Source: Candidatus Poribacteria bacterium
GTDB taxonomy: Bacteria > Poribacteria > WGA-4E > GCA-2687025
NCBI GenBank assembly: GCA_016866785.1
Contig: VGLH01000010.1
Location: 1 to 54,307, forward strand
Direction of reading: 5' to 3'
DNA: 54,307 bases
Shown here: positions 45,244 through 54,148 of the stretch, piece after piece
Position numbering within the stretch: position 1 is the stretch's first letter
Layout: each line of letters begins with the position of its first letter
Position numbers and translations under genes: made by a program
Notes under the pieces: model-generated
What the model was told of the DNA's origin: nothing
Databases searched by the model: none
The model's input: only the letters and a program-made list of their open reading frames with translations

Positions 45244-46236
45244 TCAGACGAACAGTGTGATCGCGTAGACGATGTAGAGGATCCCCATGACGGCTCCGCC
45301 CCAGCGCGGCACGCGTTTGCCTGCCCACAGGAACGCCGTCAGAAGGACGCCGAATCCCAGCATCCACCAGTAGTCGCGAGCGAAGAACTCCGACGCCACC
45401 GTGATCTCCCGCGCAGCCCCCGCGAGCAGTCCGACGATGCCCAGATTGAACGCTATGTTCAGGATGTTCGCCCCGACCACGTCACCGACGCCCAGTGAGC
45501 TCTCGCCCTTGAGCGCGGCGGTGACGTTGGTTGCCAGTTCCGGCAGCGACGTGCCGATCGCGACAATCGTCAACCCGATGACGAGCTCCGGGACCCCCCA
45601 TTGCTGGGCGCAGAACACCGCGCCATTCACGAGGCTGCGGGCGCCGAAGGCGAGGCACACGATCCCGCCGACGATCAGCAGCGGCACGTGCAGCGGTCCA
45701 TGAGGGTCGTCCATCTCCTCGACGTGCTCCGGATGAGCCTTCGCCTCCCAGACTTGGAAGCCGATGTAGCCGAGGAACACGAGGAAGAGGATCAGCGGAT
45801 CGAGCGGGAAGTTCAACCTGCCATCGATGGTCAGGACGCCGAGGAGGACCATCGTGCCGAGCATGATCCAGAGCTCCGGCAAGAGGACTTTGAGACTCAA
45901 GGCTGCCATGGAGGCGATAAGGGCGGCGAGCCCGATGATCAACCCGATATCGACGATGTTGCTGCCGACGACGTTGCCGATGGCGATGTCGCTGGCGTTC
46001 GTCGTCGTGCCGCCCAAGATCGTGAAGAGCGAGACCATCAGTTCGGGAAGCGTAGTTCCCGCGCTGACGATGGTGGAACCGACGATCACGGGGCTGATCC
46101 CGAGACGGCGGGCAAGCGACGACGCCCCTCCGACGAGCCAGTTCGCGCCGTACTCGAGCAGAACGACTCCGATGGCGAGGAGGATGGCGGCGTGCAGGAA
46201 TGACGATGCGTCGAGCAAACTGAGGACGGACGCCAT
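45244..46236 (-). CDS. Sodium/calcium exchanger family protein (YrbG-like)
   Basis: A 330-residue inner-membrane antiporter of the CaCA superfamily with ten predicted helices in two inverted halves. Each half carries the alpha-repeat: STIVSAGTTLPELMVSL with GNVVGSNIVDIGLIIGL, and GLTIVAIGTSLPELATNV with VGDVVGANILNIAFNLG. The paired Glu and Asn/Asp residues of the ion site are present. It is predicted to exchange Ca2+ (or a related cation) for Na+ or H+. The ATG at MASVLSLL has GGAGG 8 nt upstream; a longer frame starts 11 residues earlier. A structured leader of about 150 nt precedes it. Confidence 0.92.
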   Translation of the reverse strand: MASVLSLLDASSFLHAAILLAIGVVLLEYGANWLVGGASSLARRLGISPVIVGSTIVSAGTTLPELMVSLFTILGGTTTNASDIAIGNVVGSNIVDIGLIIGLAALIASMAALSLKVLLPELWIMLGTMVLLGVLTIDGRLNFPLDPLILFLVFLGYIGFQVWEAKAHPEHVEEMDDPHGPLHVPLLIVGGIVCLAFGARSLVNGAVFCAQQWGVPELVIGLTIVAIGTSLPELATNVTAALKGESSLGVGDVVGANILNIAFNLGIVGLLAGAAREITVASEFFARDYWWMLGFGVLLTAFLWAGKRVPRWGGAVMGILYIVYAITLFV

Positions 46237-46388
46237 GCGGTGAACCTCCCACTCGTACCGCACATGCAAGACGCAGAAGCGACTGTGACCTGTGCGCTAC
46301 GGGGGTTGCCACCCCGGTTTGATGGCGGGTGCCATCCGTCCTGAACCGCTAGACGATAGCGCCGAAACGGTCCGTTTGACGAATGGGA

Positions 46389-46417
46389 ATCATCCGTCAG
46401 CTGCGCCTCGCTGTCAA
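46389..46417 (-). promoter_or_regulatory. Promoter candidate of the exchanger gene
   Basis: On the minus strand TTGACA, 17 nt, GATGAT. It implies a leader of about 150 nt with two strong hairpins, GATGGC/GCCATC and GGGGT/ACCCC. Confidence 0.5.
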
Positions 46418-46445
46418 TAGGTTGTCTGGAGGGAAGGGCTGCGTG

Positions 46446-47687
46446 CTACCGAGAACCTGGTACGGGCTGGTGCAGCGCCGCCGCGCCTGCGACGCGCTCG
46501 TAGAAGGCGTTCATCCGAGCGCCGATAGCGACCCAGCCGTACCGTTGCTCGACTCGTGCCCTGGCGGCGATTCCCAGGGCTCTCCGGGCGTCGTGGTCGC
46601 GGATCAGCCGAATGACCTGCTCCGCGAACTCGTAGGGAGAATCCGCCACCACGAGGTCCCTACCGGGAACGACGTCAAGTCCCTCGCACCCGATCGACGT
46701 GGAAACAATCGCCTTGCCCATGCCCATCGCCTCGAGGATCTTGAGCCGACTTCCGCCGCCGATCCGCAGAGGAACGACGTAGACCGTGCCACGTCGAAGG
46801 TACGGATGTATCTCTGGGACGCGTCCGACGATCTCGATTCCATCGATCCCGTCGAACGCGCGCATCGCGTCGGTCGGCTCCTTTCCGACGGCGAGGAATC
46901 TTGACTCCGGCAGACCGGTTCGTATCCGGCTCCAGACCGCTTGGCAGAAGTAGGCGACTGCGTCGGCGTTGGGAAGCCAGTCGTAGCTGCCGGTGTAGAT
47001 GCAGGTCGCGGCCTCCTCTTGTGATGAGTCCGGGGTATAGCCGTCCAGGTCGACACCGTTGTCGATGGTCTCGATGGGGGTCGAGGCGACCAGTTTCCCG
47101 AACAGTTCCGCGTCGCGACTCGACGCCACGGAGATTCCATTCACGGCGGAACCGATGCGCTCCTCCGCCGCCCGGAAGACGTTCGCCTGCCAGCGGAACG
47201 CCCATCGTCGCCACGCCGTCGGTTGATGGTCAGCCGCCCGACGCCATACGTCGGAGTCGACATTCTGCGTCGAGAGCACGACTGCCGCCCGGCTCATCTG
47301 GCGGACGAGCGGCAGCAGGTGTGCGCAATGGATCATCTCCAAGTGGACGACGTCGTACGTGCTGCCAGCGAGCTCGGACACCACGGCTGCCCGCAGCTCC
47401 GGCAGGTCGTACTTCGCGGCGGTGAGTGGAGTTCGGGCGGTCATCGCCCGGAGGACGGACCGAGCCGTCAACGACGGGACGCGCACCGGGTTCTGGGGAA
47501 CGAGCACGACGCGCAGACTGTCCGACGACAGGTCGGCTACGGCTTCCCGGTCGGTGACTTCGGTCTCGAGGGCGACCAGGGTGATGTCGAACGAGCCGGC
47601 TGCCTGGCGAAGCAGGTTCAGAACGCGGATCTTGCCGCCGTCCGTCGGCGGAAACGGCAGACTGAGCGATACGACGAGCAGCCGCAT
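46446..47687 (-). CDS. Glycosyltransferase family 4 protein
   Basis: A 413-residue GT-B fold glycosyltransferase. The N-terminal domain opens with MRLLVVSLSLPFPPTDGGKI, a common start for GT4 enzymes that bind an acceptor. The C-terminal donor domain includes TCIYTGSYDWLPNADAVAYF, EIVGRVPEIHPYLRRGTVYV and VPLRIGGGSRLKILEAMGMG, the last carrying the conserved GGG..K.LE motif. The overall pattern resembles the PEP-CTERM/exosortase-associated sugar transferases, but no exosortase gene is present here. The ATG lies 2 nt after the stop of the PorV/PorQ-type gene, so the two are coupled. Sugar and acceptor unknown; envelope polysaccharide is the likely destination. Confidence 0.9.
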   Translation of the reverse strand: MRLLVVSLSLPFPPTDGGKIRVLNLLRQAAGSFDITLVALETEVTDREAVADLSSDSLRVVLVPQNPVRVPSLTARSVLRAMTARTPLTAAKYDLPELRAAVVSELAGSTYDVVHLEMIHCAHLLPLVRQMSRAAVVLSTQNVDSDVWRRAADHQPTAWRRWAFRWQANVFRAAEERIGSAVNGISVASSRDAELFGKLVASTPIETIDNGVDLDGYTPDSSQEEAATCIYTGSYDWLPNADAVAYFCQAVWSRIRTGLPESRFLAVGKEPTDAMRAFDGIDGIEIVGRVPEIHPYLRRGTVYVVPLRIGGGSRLKILEAMGMGKAIVSTSIGCEGLDVVPGRDLVVADSPYEFAEQVIRLIRDHDARRALGIAARARVEQRYGWVAIGARMNAFYERVAGAAALHQPVPGSR

Positions 47688-47689
47688 CG

Positions 47690-48631
47690 CTAGAACTCGG
47701 CGATCAGCGACACGCGGTTGGTGGGACCCAGGTCGCCATAGGACACGAAAGCATAGTCGAGAACGAATCCGGCGTACCGGACGCCGAAGCCGCCGGTCAG
47801 CCCGGTCGAACTGCCGAGCTCGTTGCCGCCGATCTCGTACCTGTAGCCGCCGCGAACGGTGAGAGCGTTGACGATATCGTAGGCGATTCCGATCCCGATC
47901 CGAGCGTCGTTGTCCGCAGGCTTGCTGACATCGACCGCGATGGTCGCCTGGTCGTCGGCAACCCGGTACCCTAGTCCCGTCCGCACGGTCGTCGGCAGCG
48001 AAAAGCTCTCGGCATCGAACGCCAGCGAGGTCCCGATGTGCTGGATGGCGGCTCCCAGCGACAGTGAGGTTTCTGGCACGTCGTACGAGACACCTAGGTC
48101 CACGGCTCCGCCCTGCGCGCTTGCATCGTCGATCTGCTGCCGCAGGTACTTCGCATTGGCGCCGACCGATACGCCCTCGGCAACCTGAAGTCCTGCGCCA
48201 ACGCCGATTGTCACGTCATAGGGTCGGAAAGTCGTCGTGGCTGCGCCGGAGTCGTCCCTGCCCTGAATCTCGCCGTAGTTGAAGAAGCTCGCGCTGATGG
48301 CGCCGCCCGCCTTCTCGCCAAGGGGCGCCGCGTAGGCTGCGTAGTGCTGCCGCAGGTCCAGAACCCACTCGTTGTTCGTCAGCGCAACTTGGGATCGGCG
48401 CACCTTGACGAGACCGGCTGGGTTCCACGCCGGTGCGTAGGCGTCCTTGGCGAGGGCGACGCCCGTCTCCCCCATCCCAATCGCTTCTGCGCCCACGCCG
48501 ATCTTCAGGGTCGGGAATGCGCGTGTGCCCGCGCTTCCGTGGATATCAGCGGCATGCACGGACGAGGCGGCCGCCGCGAGAGCCAAGCTCAGAGCCATGC
48601 GGGCGATTGACAGCGTCACGCGTCGTGCCAC
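47690..48631 (-). CDS. PorV/PorQ-type outer-membrane protein (UPF0164-like)
   Basis: A 313-residue outer-membrane barrel protein. After a signal peptide (about 1-27, ARMALSLALAAAASSVHAAD) comes the family start GTRAFPTLKIGVGAEAIGMG, then ETGVALAKDAYAPAWNPAGL, a hallmark of PorV/PorQ and UPF0164 proteins. Alternating strands follow, and the protein ends in RVSLIAEF with a terminal Phe. In Bacteroidota PorV is part of type IX secretion; in other phyla the family is widespread without that system, and no other Por genes are visible here. The start is a GTG with GGAGGAG 8 nt upstream. Overproduction of paralogues is common in Poribacteria- and Latescibacterota-like genomes. Confidence 0.85.
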   Translation of the reverse strand: MARRVTLSIARMALSLALAAAASSVHAADIHGSAGTRAFPTLKIGVGAEAIGMGETGVALAKDAYAPAWNPAGLVKVRRSQVALTNNEWVLDLRQHYAAYAAPLGEKAGGAISASFFNYGEIQGRDDSGAATTTFRPYDVTIGVGAGLQVAEGVSVGANAKYLRQQIDDASAQGGAVDLGVSYDVPETSLSLGAAIQHIGTSLAFDAESFSLPTTVRTGLGYRVADDQATIAVDVSKPADNDARIGIGIAYDIVNALTVRGGYRYEIGGNELGSSTGLTGGFGVRYAGFVLDYAFVSYGDLGPTNRVSLIAEF

Positions 48632-48702
48632 CGGTAGCTCTCCTCCGCATCGGAACGCGGACCCGAACGCGACCATCGCATCGGGAGCAAGTGCAGGCAA
48701 CG

Positions 48703-48731
48703 ATCCTACCATGTCATCAACTGTCGCGCAA
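48703..48731 (-). promoter_or_regulatory. Promoter candidate of the PorV/PorQ-glycosyltransferase pair
   Basis: On the minus strand TTGCGC, 17 nt, TAGGAT, about 70 nt before the GTG start. Confidence 0.45.
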
Positions 48732-48751
48732 CTCGACGAGCGCCGATGGAA

Positions 48752-49483
48752 CTACTCCTGCGGCGACCGGGCAGCCTCGAACCGACGATCCACATCCGCC
48801 CAGTTGACCACGTTCCACCAGGCGTCCACGTACGCCGCGCGGCGGTTCTGATACTTCAGATAGTAGGCGTGTTCCCAGACGTCGAGCATTAGAAGCGGCT
48901 CGGTTCCCAGAATGCCCAGGTCCTGCTGGTTCATCAGCGACAGGACCACAAGGCGCGACAGACCGCCATGCCATCCAAGCACCGCCCACCCGCTGCCCTC
49001 GACCGCCTTTGCCGCCGCCCCGAAATGGGCTTGAAACACCTCGATCGACGAGAAGTCGCGCGCGATCGCTTCACGGAGTGCGGCGGAAGGCGCTGGCTGA
49101 CGCCCAGCAGGAGGAGCCATGTTCTGCCAGAAGACGGAGTGGTTGTAGTGACCTCCGCCGTGGAACGCGAGCGCCCGCGACAACGACTGCACAGCCGTGT
49201 AGTTTCCCGCCGCGCGCGTCTCTGCGAGACCGTCGAGAGCCGCGCGCAGCCCTTTCACGTACCCGGCATGGTGCAGGTCGTGGTGGATCCGCATCGTCTC
49301 GGCGTCGATGTACGGCTCCAACGCGTCGTAGCCATAGGGCAGAGCCGGCAGCTCCAGCGGCACTCGTGACGCGGCGTCTACGTCGAGCGCGACGCTCAAC
49401 GGCGAGTGGCTCAACATCCAGAGCCCTCCCATACCGGTCACCGACGCGCGCAGGAAGTCCCGACGAGTGCTCGTCTTTACCAT
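48752..49483 (-). CDS. Tat-exported Fe/Mn superoxide dismutase
   Basis: A 243-residue superoxide dismutase. Residues 1-35 are a twin-arginine signal (TSTRRDFLRASVTGMGGLWM), so the folded, metal-loaded enzyme should be exported. The mature enzyme has all four metal ligands: His in MRIHHDLHHAGYV, His in GGGHYNHSVFW, and Asp and His in LMLDVWEHAYYLKYQ. The ending VDAWWNVVNWADVDRRF is typical. The choice between Fe and Mn cannot be made safely from motifs; the GHYNHSVFW segment leans to Mn or cambialistic types. GAGGGAC precedes the ATG. Its promoter (TTGCCC/TATCTT) diverges from that of the neighbouring bicupin gene. Confidence 0.93.
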   Translation of the reverse strand: MVKTSTRRDFLRASVTGMGGLWMLSHSPLSVALDVDAASRVPLELPALPYGYDALEPYIDAETMRIHHDLHHAGYVKGLRAALDGLAETRAAGNYTAVQSLSRALAFHGGGHYNHSVFWQNMAPPAGRQPAPSAALREAIARDFSSIEVFQAHFGAAAKAVEGSGWAVLGWHGGLSRLVVLSLMNQQDLGILGTEPLLMLDVWEHAYYLKYQNRRAAYVDAWWNVVNWADVDRRFEAARSPQE

Positions 49484-49531
49484 GCTATGTCCCTCAGGAG
49501 TCTCGGTCGCCTCGAATCGCCAGCCACTCAG

Positions 49532-49560
49532 AAGATACCCCGCAGGCTCGTCGAGGGCAA
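49532..49560 (-). promoter_or_regulatory. Promoter of the superoxide dismutase gene
   Basis: On the minus strand TTGCCC, 17 nt, TATCTT, about 50 nt before the ATG. Confidence 0.5.
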
Positions 49561-49595
49561 AACCGGAACGCCGCTTCGAAGGTCACGGGCACGGT

Positions 49596-49624
49596 TTGAT
49601 CGAGGCTCGGCGGCGTGCTAGAGT
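49596..49624 (+). promoter_or_regulatory. Promoter of the bicupin gene
   Basis: TTGATC, 17 nt, TAGAGT. Predicted start near 49631, which rules out a GTG start at 49615 and supports the ATG at 49648. Confidence 0.6.
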
Positions 49625-49647
49625 CGATTCGGAAGGCAGGGACCAGA

Positions 49648-50769
49648 ATGGACCGAACCGCTCTCGACCGAACGCTCGACGCGTGTGCGGACGTCATCCC
49701 GCTGAAACCCTCGTTTGTCGCGCGGACCTTCTACCCTGGACTCGGACGGCTGGGACTCTCAGACTCCGATGCCGGCTCGCGAGGGTCCTACTGCGAGCGC
49801 TGGATCGGCTCGTCGGTGCAGGCGGACAACGCGGAGTTCGTCGAAGGCGAGGGGATGAGCACGTTCACGCTGGCGGACGGCTCGCCGGCGCGCTTGGCTG
49901 ACGCGCTTCAGCTCGCCGGCGAGCGCCTGCTCGGACCCAAGCACGCAGCCCGCACGGGTTCGCGCTTCGGACTGCTGTCGAAGGTTCTGGACATCGGCAC
50001 GCCGATCCCGTGGCATATCCACGCGCGCGAGACCGACGCCAGGAAGTGGTGGAGTTGTCGCGGCAAGGAGGAAGCCTATTACTTCGTGGAAACTGAGAAT
50101 CCTGGGCCCGTGCCCTTCTCGCATCTGGGCGTGCATCCGGACGTGGAAGCATCCGACCTGCTGCCCATTCTGGAACGATGGGACGACGACTCGGTTCTCG
50201 ACCTGTCGCCCGCCTACCGGCTGAACGTCGGTCAAGGGTTCCATGTCCCGCCCGGCATCCCCCATGCTCCGGGAACCGCGCTGACGCTCGAACTCCAGGA
50301 GGAGTCGGACGTCTACAACTTCCTGCAAGCCGTGACGTGCAGCGGGAAGCTCGACCGCTCGCTGATGCTGCGGGGCTTGCCGGATGTTGCGTCGGTCGTG
50401 CGACTCATCGACTGGGCGTCGTCGCGGGCTCCCGAGTTCTATTCGCGTCACCACACGAAGCCGGTCCATCTGGTGGACGAAGACGGTCGTCGCGAGTCTT
50501 GGGTGTTCCATCCGTCGCGGACGCCGAAGTTCAGCGGCAAAGAGGTTCGCGTGGAACCCGGGCGCTCGATGGAATCGCGCGAGGACGCGGCGTACGTCCT
50601 GTTCATCTGGCGCGGCAGCGGCGAAGCCGCCGGGAATGACATCGTGGGAGCCAACCACGGCTGCGACGAGTTTTTCGTCGGCTATCGCGCAGCGACGGTT
50701 CCGCACGTGATCCGCAACACGGGCGACACGACGCTCGTGGTCTACAAGCTGTTTGGACCCTCCGCCTGA
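49648..50769 (+). CDS. Bicupin related to type I mannose-6-phosphate isomerase
   Basis: A 373-residue cytoplasmic protein with two cupin-like regions. The first contains SKVLDIGTPIPWHIHARETD and KWWSCRGKEEAYYFVE, and LNVGQGFHVPPGIPHAPGTA gives the second metal-binding part; together they mirror the His/Glu/His zinc site of type I phosphomannose isomerase (ManA). The C-terminal domain ends VPHVIRNTGDTTLVVYKLFG, also cupin-like. It is longer at the N-terminus and diverged from canonical ManA, so a different sugar substrate is possible. AGGGA precedes the ATG. It is followed 25 nt later by yifB. Confidence 0.7.
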   Translation: MDRTALDRTLDACADVIPLKPSFVARTFYPGLGRLGLSDSDAGSRGSYCERWIGSSVQADNAEFVEGEGMSTFTLADGSPARLADALQLAGERLLGPKHAARTGSRFGLLSKVLDIGTPIPWHIHARETDARKWWSCRGKEEAYYFVETENPGPVPFSHLGVHPDVEASDLLPILERWDDDSVLDLSPAYRLNVGQGFHVPPGIPHAPGTALTLELQEESDVYNFLQAVTCSGKLDRSLMLRGLPDVASVVRLIDWASSRAPEFYSRHHTKPVHLVDEDGRRESWVFHPSRTPKFSGKEVRVEPGRSMESREDAAYVLFIWRGSGEAAGNDIVGANHGCDEFFVGYRAATVPHVIRNTGDTTLVVYKLFGPSA

Positions 50770-50794
50770 GGCGGCAAGCCGAACCGAGGCAGGA

Positions 50795-52330
50795 ATGTTC
50801 GCGGTTGTGATGAGCAGCGCCGTCATCGGGGTCGATGCGTACCCGGTGCGCGTCGAGACGGATATCGCGGGCGGGCTGCCGGCTCTGAACATCGTGGGCT
50901 TGCCGGACAGCGCGGTCCGAGAGGCGCGAGACCGCGTTTCGGCTGCGATCCGCAACTCGGGCTTCGTGCTCCCGGCTCGGCGCATCACGGTCAACCTCGG
51001 TCCTGCCGACGTGCGCAAGGAGGGGTCCTCGTTCGACCTGGCGATGGCTGTCGCCATCCTGGTCGCGTCGGAGCAGACCGTATTCGCCATCGACCCATCG
51101 ACGGCGTTCCTTGGTGAGCTCTCCCTCGACGGATCGATGCGCGCCGTGCAAGGGGCGGTCGCCATCGCTGCGGACGCGCGCAGCTACGGCTGCAAGGCGC
51201 TCGTGGTTCCGAACGCGAACGCGAAAGAAGCAGCCGTCGCCGAGGGCATCGACGTATACGGCGTCGCCACGCTGTCGGATGCGGTCCGTCTGGTCGGGAG
51301 CCGCAATCTGTCGCCGCCGCTGCGGGTCGATCTGCGAGAGCTCTCGGCGCGTCGGGTCGGAGCCACTCCCGACCTTGCCGACGTCAAGGGTCAGGATCAC
51401 GCGAAGCGGGCTCTTGAGATCGCCGCTGCGGGCGGGCACAACATGCTGATGTTCGGTCCGCCGGGATCGGGCAAGACGATGCTCGCGCAGCGTCTGGCGT
51501 CCGTTCTGCCGGACATGGTTCTCGACGAGTCGCTGGAGACGACGAAGATTCACTCCGTGGCGGGCGTGCTGGAAGCCGATTCGCCACTGATCACGACGCG
51601 CCCGTTCCGCGCCCCGCACCACACCGTTTCGACAGCCGGGCTGGTCGGGGGCGGCAAAACGCCTGGTCCGGGCGAAGTGAGCCTCGCGCACAACGGCGTG
51701 CTGTTCTTGGACGAGCTGCCCGAGTTCCGCCGCGACACCCTCGAAGCCCTTCGCCAGCCGTTGGAGAACGGCTTGGCGACCATCGCACGCGCTTGGGGCT
51801 CGCTGACGTTCCCTGCGCGCACCATGTTCGTCGCCGCGATGAACCCGTGTCCTTGCGGCTATCTGGGCGACCCGGTGAAGCCGTGCCGCTGCTCGAGCGA
51901 GCAGGTCCGCAAGTACCGAGCTCGCATCTCGGGCCCGCTGCTCGACCGGATCGACCTGCATGTCGAAGTGCCCGCCGTTCCTCTGTCCGATCTGCGTTCC
52001 GAGGCGAAGGGCGAGCCGTCCGAGACGGTTCGGGCTCGCGTTCAGCGCTCCCGCGAAGTTCAGTCGAGGCGGTTCGACGGAACCGGCGTCTACTCGAACG
52101 CCACGATGGCTCCGCACATGGTGCGGGAGTTCTGCCGGCTCGGCGCAGACGCCGAAGCGCTGCTAGCGGCAGCGTTGAGCCGCCTGCATCTGAGCGCGCG
52201 TGCCCATGACCGAGTGCTGAAAGTCGCTCGCTCCATCGCGGACCTGTCGGAGTCGGAGCGCATCGAGGCTCAGCACATCGCCGAAGCGATTCAGTACCGC
52301 GACCTCGACCGACTTGCGGGCGTATACTAG
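50795..52330 (+). CDS. YifB/ComM-family Mg-chelatase-like AAA+ ATPase
   Basis: A 511-residue protein of the YifB family, which includes ComM, a hexameric helicase that helps integrate DNA during natural transformation. The N-terminal domain (VRVETDIAGGLPALNIVGLP, DSAVREARDRVSAAIRNSG) precedes the AAA+ core with Walker A GPPGSGKTMLAQRL and FRAPHHTVSTAGLVGGG. Next come FLDELPEFRRDTLEALRQPL, the typical MNPCPCGYLGDP and CRCSSEQVRKYRARISGPLL, and a C-terminal helical lid. The ATG after GAGGCAGGA is chosen; a longer frame overlaps the bicupin gene. No competence genes are nearby. Confidence 0.93.
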   Translation: MFAVVMSSAVIGVDAYPVRVETDIAGGLPALNIVGLPDSAVREARDRVSAAIRNSGFVLPARRITVNLGPADVRKEGSSFDLAMAVAILVASEQTVFAIDPSTAFLGELSLDGSMRAVQGAVAIAADARSYGCKALVVPNANAKEAAVAEGIDVYGVATLSDAVRLVGSRNLSPPLRVDLRELSARRVGATPDLADVKGQDHAKRALEIAAAGGHNMLMFGPPGSGKTMLAQRLASVLPDMVLDESLETTKIHSVAGVLEADSPLITTRPFRAPHHTVSTAGLVGGGKTPGPGEVSLAHNGVLFLDELPEFRRDTLEALRQPLENGLATIARAWGSLTFPARTMFVAAMNPCPCGYLGDPVKPCRCSSEQVRKYRARISGPLLDRIDLHVEVPAVPLSDLRSEAKGEPSETVRARVQRSREVQSRRFDGTGVYSNATMAPHMVREFCRLGADAEALLAAALSRLHLSARAHDRVLKVARSIADLSESERIEAQHIAEAIQYRDLDRLAGVY

Positions 52331-52370
52331 CCCTCACGCCCACGTCCGCTGTGTGAGAACGCTCAAGCAC

Positions 52371-52379
52371 TGATACAAT
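52371..52379 (+). promoter_or_regulatory. Extended -10 promoter candidate
   Basis: TG, one base, TACAAT, about 68 nt before the Gfo/Idh ATG. No good -35 is seen. Confidence 0.4.
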
Positions 52380-52446
52380 GGGCGAGCGGAACGCTCTCGT
52401 GGTCCGCCATGGGCGGCACGATCCACACTCAACCCGGAGGAACCCG

Positions 52447-53418
52447 ATGGACGTTCGATTCGGCGTCGTTGGACTCGGCATGGGGATGAACCGTGCCGGG
52501 CAGATCCACCGCACGAATGGCGCGAAGCTCGTCGCTGCGTGCGATCTCGTCGAGGATCGCCTGGCTCGCGCCAAGAGCGAGTTCGGCTGCGATACCCACA
52601 CCGACTACGCGGAGATGATCGCGCGAGACGACATCGACGTCGTGTGGGTGATGCTCCCGAGCGGCCTCCATGCGCAGTTCGGCGTCCAGGCAGCCCAGCA
52701 TGGCAAACACGTCATCACGACCAAGCCGATGGACGTGACCGTCGAAGCGTGCGACCGGCTGACCGCAGCGTGCGCCGATGCGAAGGTCGGCCTGATGGTG
52801 GACTTCGAGGAGCGCTATCGTCCGATCAACCGCAAGATCAAGCGCGCGATCGATGACGGGCTGTTGGGCAAGGTCGTCCTCGGCGAGATCCGTCTGAAGT
52901 GGTGGCGTGGAGCCGGCTACTACCACGGCTGGCACGGCACATGGAAGCTCGACGGCGGCGGCTCGCTCGCCAACCAGGGCGTGCACCAGCTCGATCTGCT
53001 GCAATGGTTCCTGGGCGAAGTGAATTCGGTCACCGGTCACTTCGGCGTCTATGGAGGCGACGAGCACCGCGAAGTGGAGACCGAAGACCTGGTCAGCGCG
53101 CTCGTCAAGTTCAAGAGCGGAGCGCTGGGGACCATCCTGACGACGACGACTTGCCCCAAGCACCAGCAGACTCAGGTTCAGGTGCATGGACTCGAAGGCA
53201 TCGTCGGAACCGGGCCCGACGTTTGGGAGTTCAATCAGGAAGGCGTCGACGTCGCATTGGAGCCGGGACCGGCGAACACAACCGAGGACTGTCTCCGAGT
53301 CCTGCGGGAAGGGACTCGCCCCGCCTGCGATGGAACCGAGGGCAGGCGTACGGTCGAGCTCTTCAACGCGATCTACAAGGCTGCCCGCGAAGGGCGCGAG
53401 GTGTCGCTGCCGCTATAG
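52447..53418 (+). CDS. Gfo/Idh/MocA-family oxidoreductase
   Basis: A 323-residue NAD(P)-dependent oxidoreductase. The dinucleotide fold begins FGVVGLGMGMNRAGQIHRTN, followed by DVVWVMLPSGLHAQFGVQAA and HVITTKPMDVTVEACDRLTA, with TKP in place of EKP. The C-terminal domain contains WKLDGGGSLANQGVHQLDLL, the family's GGG..x.QGVHxxDL catalytic motif with its Gln-Gly-Val-His. This is the most canonical of the three Gfo/Idh proteins in the window. GGAGGAA precedes the ATG by about 7 nt. nadD follows 40 nt later with its own ribosome site. Confidence 0.92.
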   Translation: MDVRFGVVGLGMGMNRAGQIHRTNGAKLVAACDLVEDRLARAKSEFGCDTHTDYAEMIARDDIDVVWVMLPSGLHAQFGVQAAQHGKHVITTKPMDVTVEACDRLTAACADAKVGLMVDFEERYRPINRKIKRAIDDGLLGKVVLGEIRLKWWRGAGYYHGWHGTWKLDGGGSLANQGVHQLDLLQWFLGEVNSVTGHFGVYGGDEHREVETEDLVSALVKFKSGALGTILTTTTCPKHQQTQVQVHGLEGIVGTGPDVWEFNQEGVDVALEPGPANTTEDCLRVLREGTRPACDGTEGRRTVELFNAIYKAAREGREVSLPL

Positions 53419-53458
53419 GAACCCACGAGCCGGATTACGACTGCGCTAGAGAGGTGCG

Positions 53459-54040
53459 ATGCGCATCGGTCTGTTCGGCGGCACGTTCGATCCGATCCAC
53501 ATAGGCCACCTCATCTGCGCGGACGAGGTGAGAGATGGGCTCGGGCTCGACTACGTGTGGTTCATCCCAGCCGCAAGGCCGCCGCACAAGTCGGAGGACC
53601 CGCGTCGAGCGTCGCCGGAGGACCGTTACCGGATGGTGGCGCTCGCCGTGGAGGGCGAAGCCGGGATGGGGGTCTCCCGCGTCGAGCTGGAGCGAGCGGG
53701 CCCCTCGTACGCCATCGACACGGTTCGCCACTACGCCGCCGAGTACCCCGGCGCCGAGCTCTACTGGATCCTCGGAGTGGATCAGTTCCGCGAAATCCGG
53801 ACCTGGCGCGACTACGACACGCTGCTCTCGCTGTGCCAGTTCGTCTGCGTGACGCGCCCGGGCTACGCGCTGTCGGGCATGCCGGACGAGCTGATGCGCC
53901 GCGTGCGCCACTTCGAGTTCACGCCGGTCGGCGTGTCATCGACGGCGATCCGAGCCGCCGTCGGAGCAGGCAGGTCGATTCGGTTCCGCACTCCGCGTGT
54001 GGTCGCCGACTACATCGGCGAGAAAGGCATCTATCTCTGA
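53459..54040 (+). CDS. nadD: Nicotinate-nucleotide adenylyltransferase
   Basis: A 193-residue enzyme that joins ATP and nicotinate mononucleotide to make deamido-NAD. It has the nucleotidyltransferase start MRIGLFGGTFDPIHIGHLIC with the (H/T)xGH motif, then VWFIPAARPPHKSEDPRRAS, ELYWILGVDQFREIRTWRDY and the C-terminal VSSTAIRAAVGAGRS (the SxTxxR nucleotide-binding signature). Length is typical. AGAGAGGTG lies just before the ATG. It may be transcribed with the upstream Gfo/Idh gene. Confidence 0.96.
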   Translation: MRIGLFGGTFDPIHIGHLICADEVRDGLGLDYVWFIPAARPPHKSEDPRRASPEDRYRMVALAVEGEAGMGVSRVELERAGPSYAIDTVRHYAAEYPGAELYWILGVDQFREIRTWRDYDTLLSLCQFVCVTRPGYALSGMPDELMRRVRHFEFTPVGVSSTAIRAAVGAGRSIRFRTPRVVADYIGEKGIYL

Positions 54041-54148
54041 CGCTGCTCTGTGTGCGCCTCAGTCCGCGCGGCTTGAAATGCCCATCGCCGCCGCGTTAGC
54101 ATTGGCGCGGGTTCAAGAACCGATGTCCAGAACGGAGTGCACGCTGCC

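Noticed and set aside
47690-48631. Type IX secretion locus suggested by a PorV/PorQ-type protein
   Set aside because: No other Por/Gld/Spr components are in the window, and the family is common without that system.
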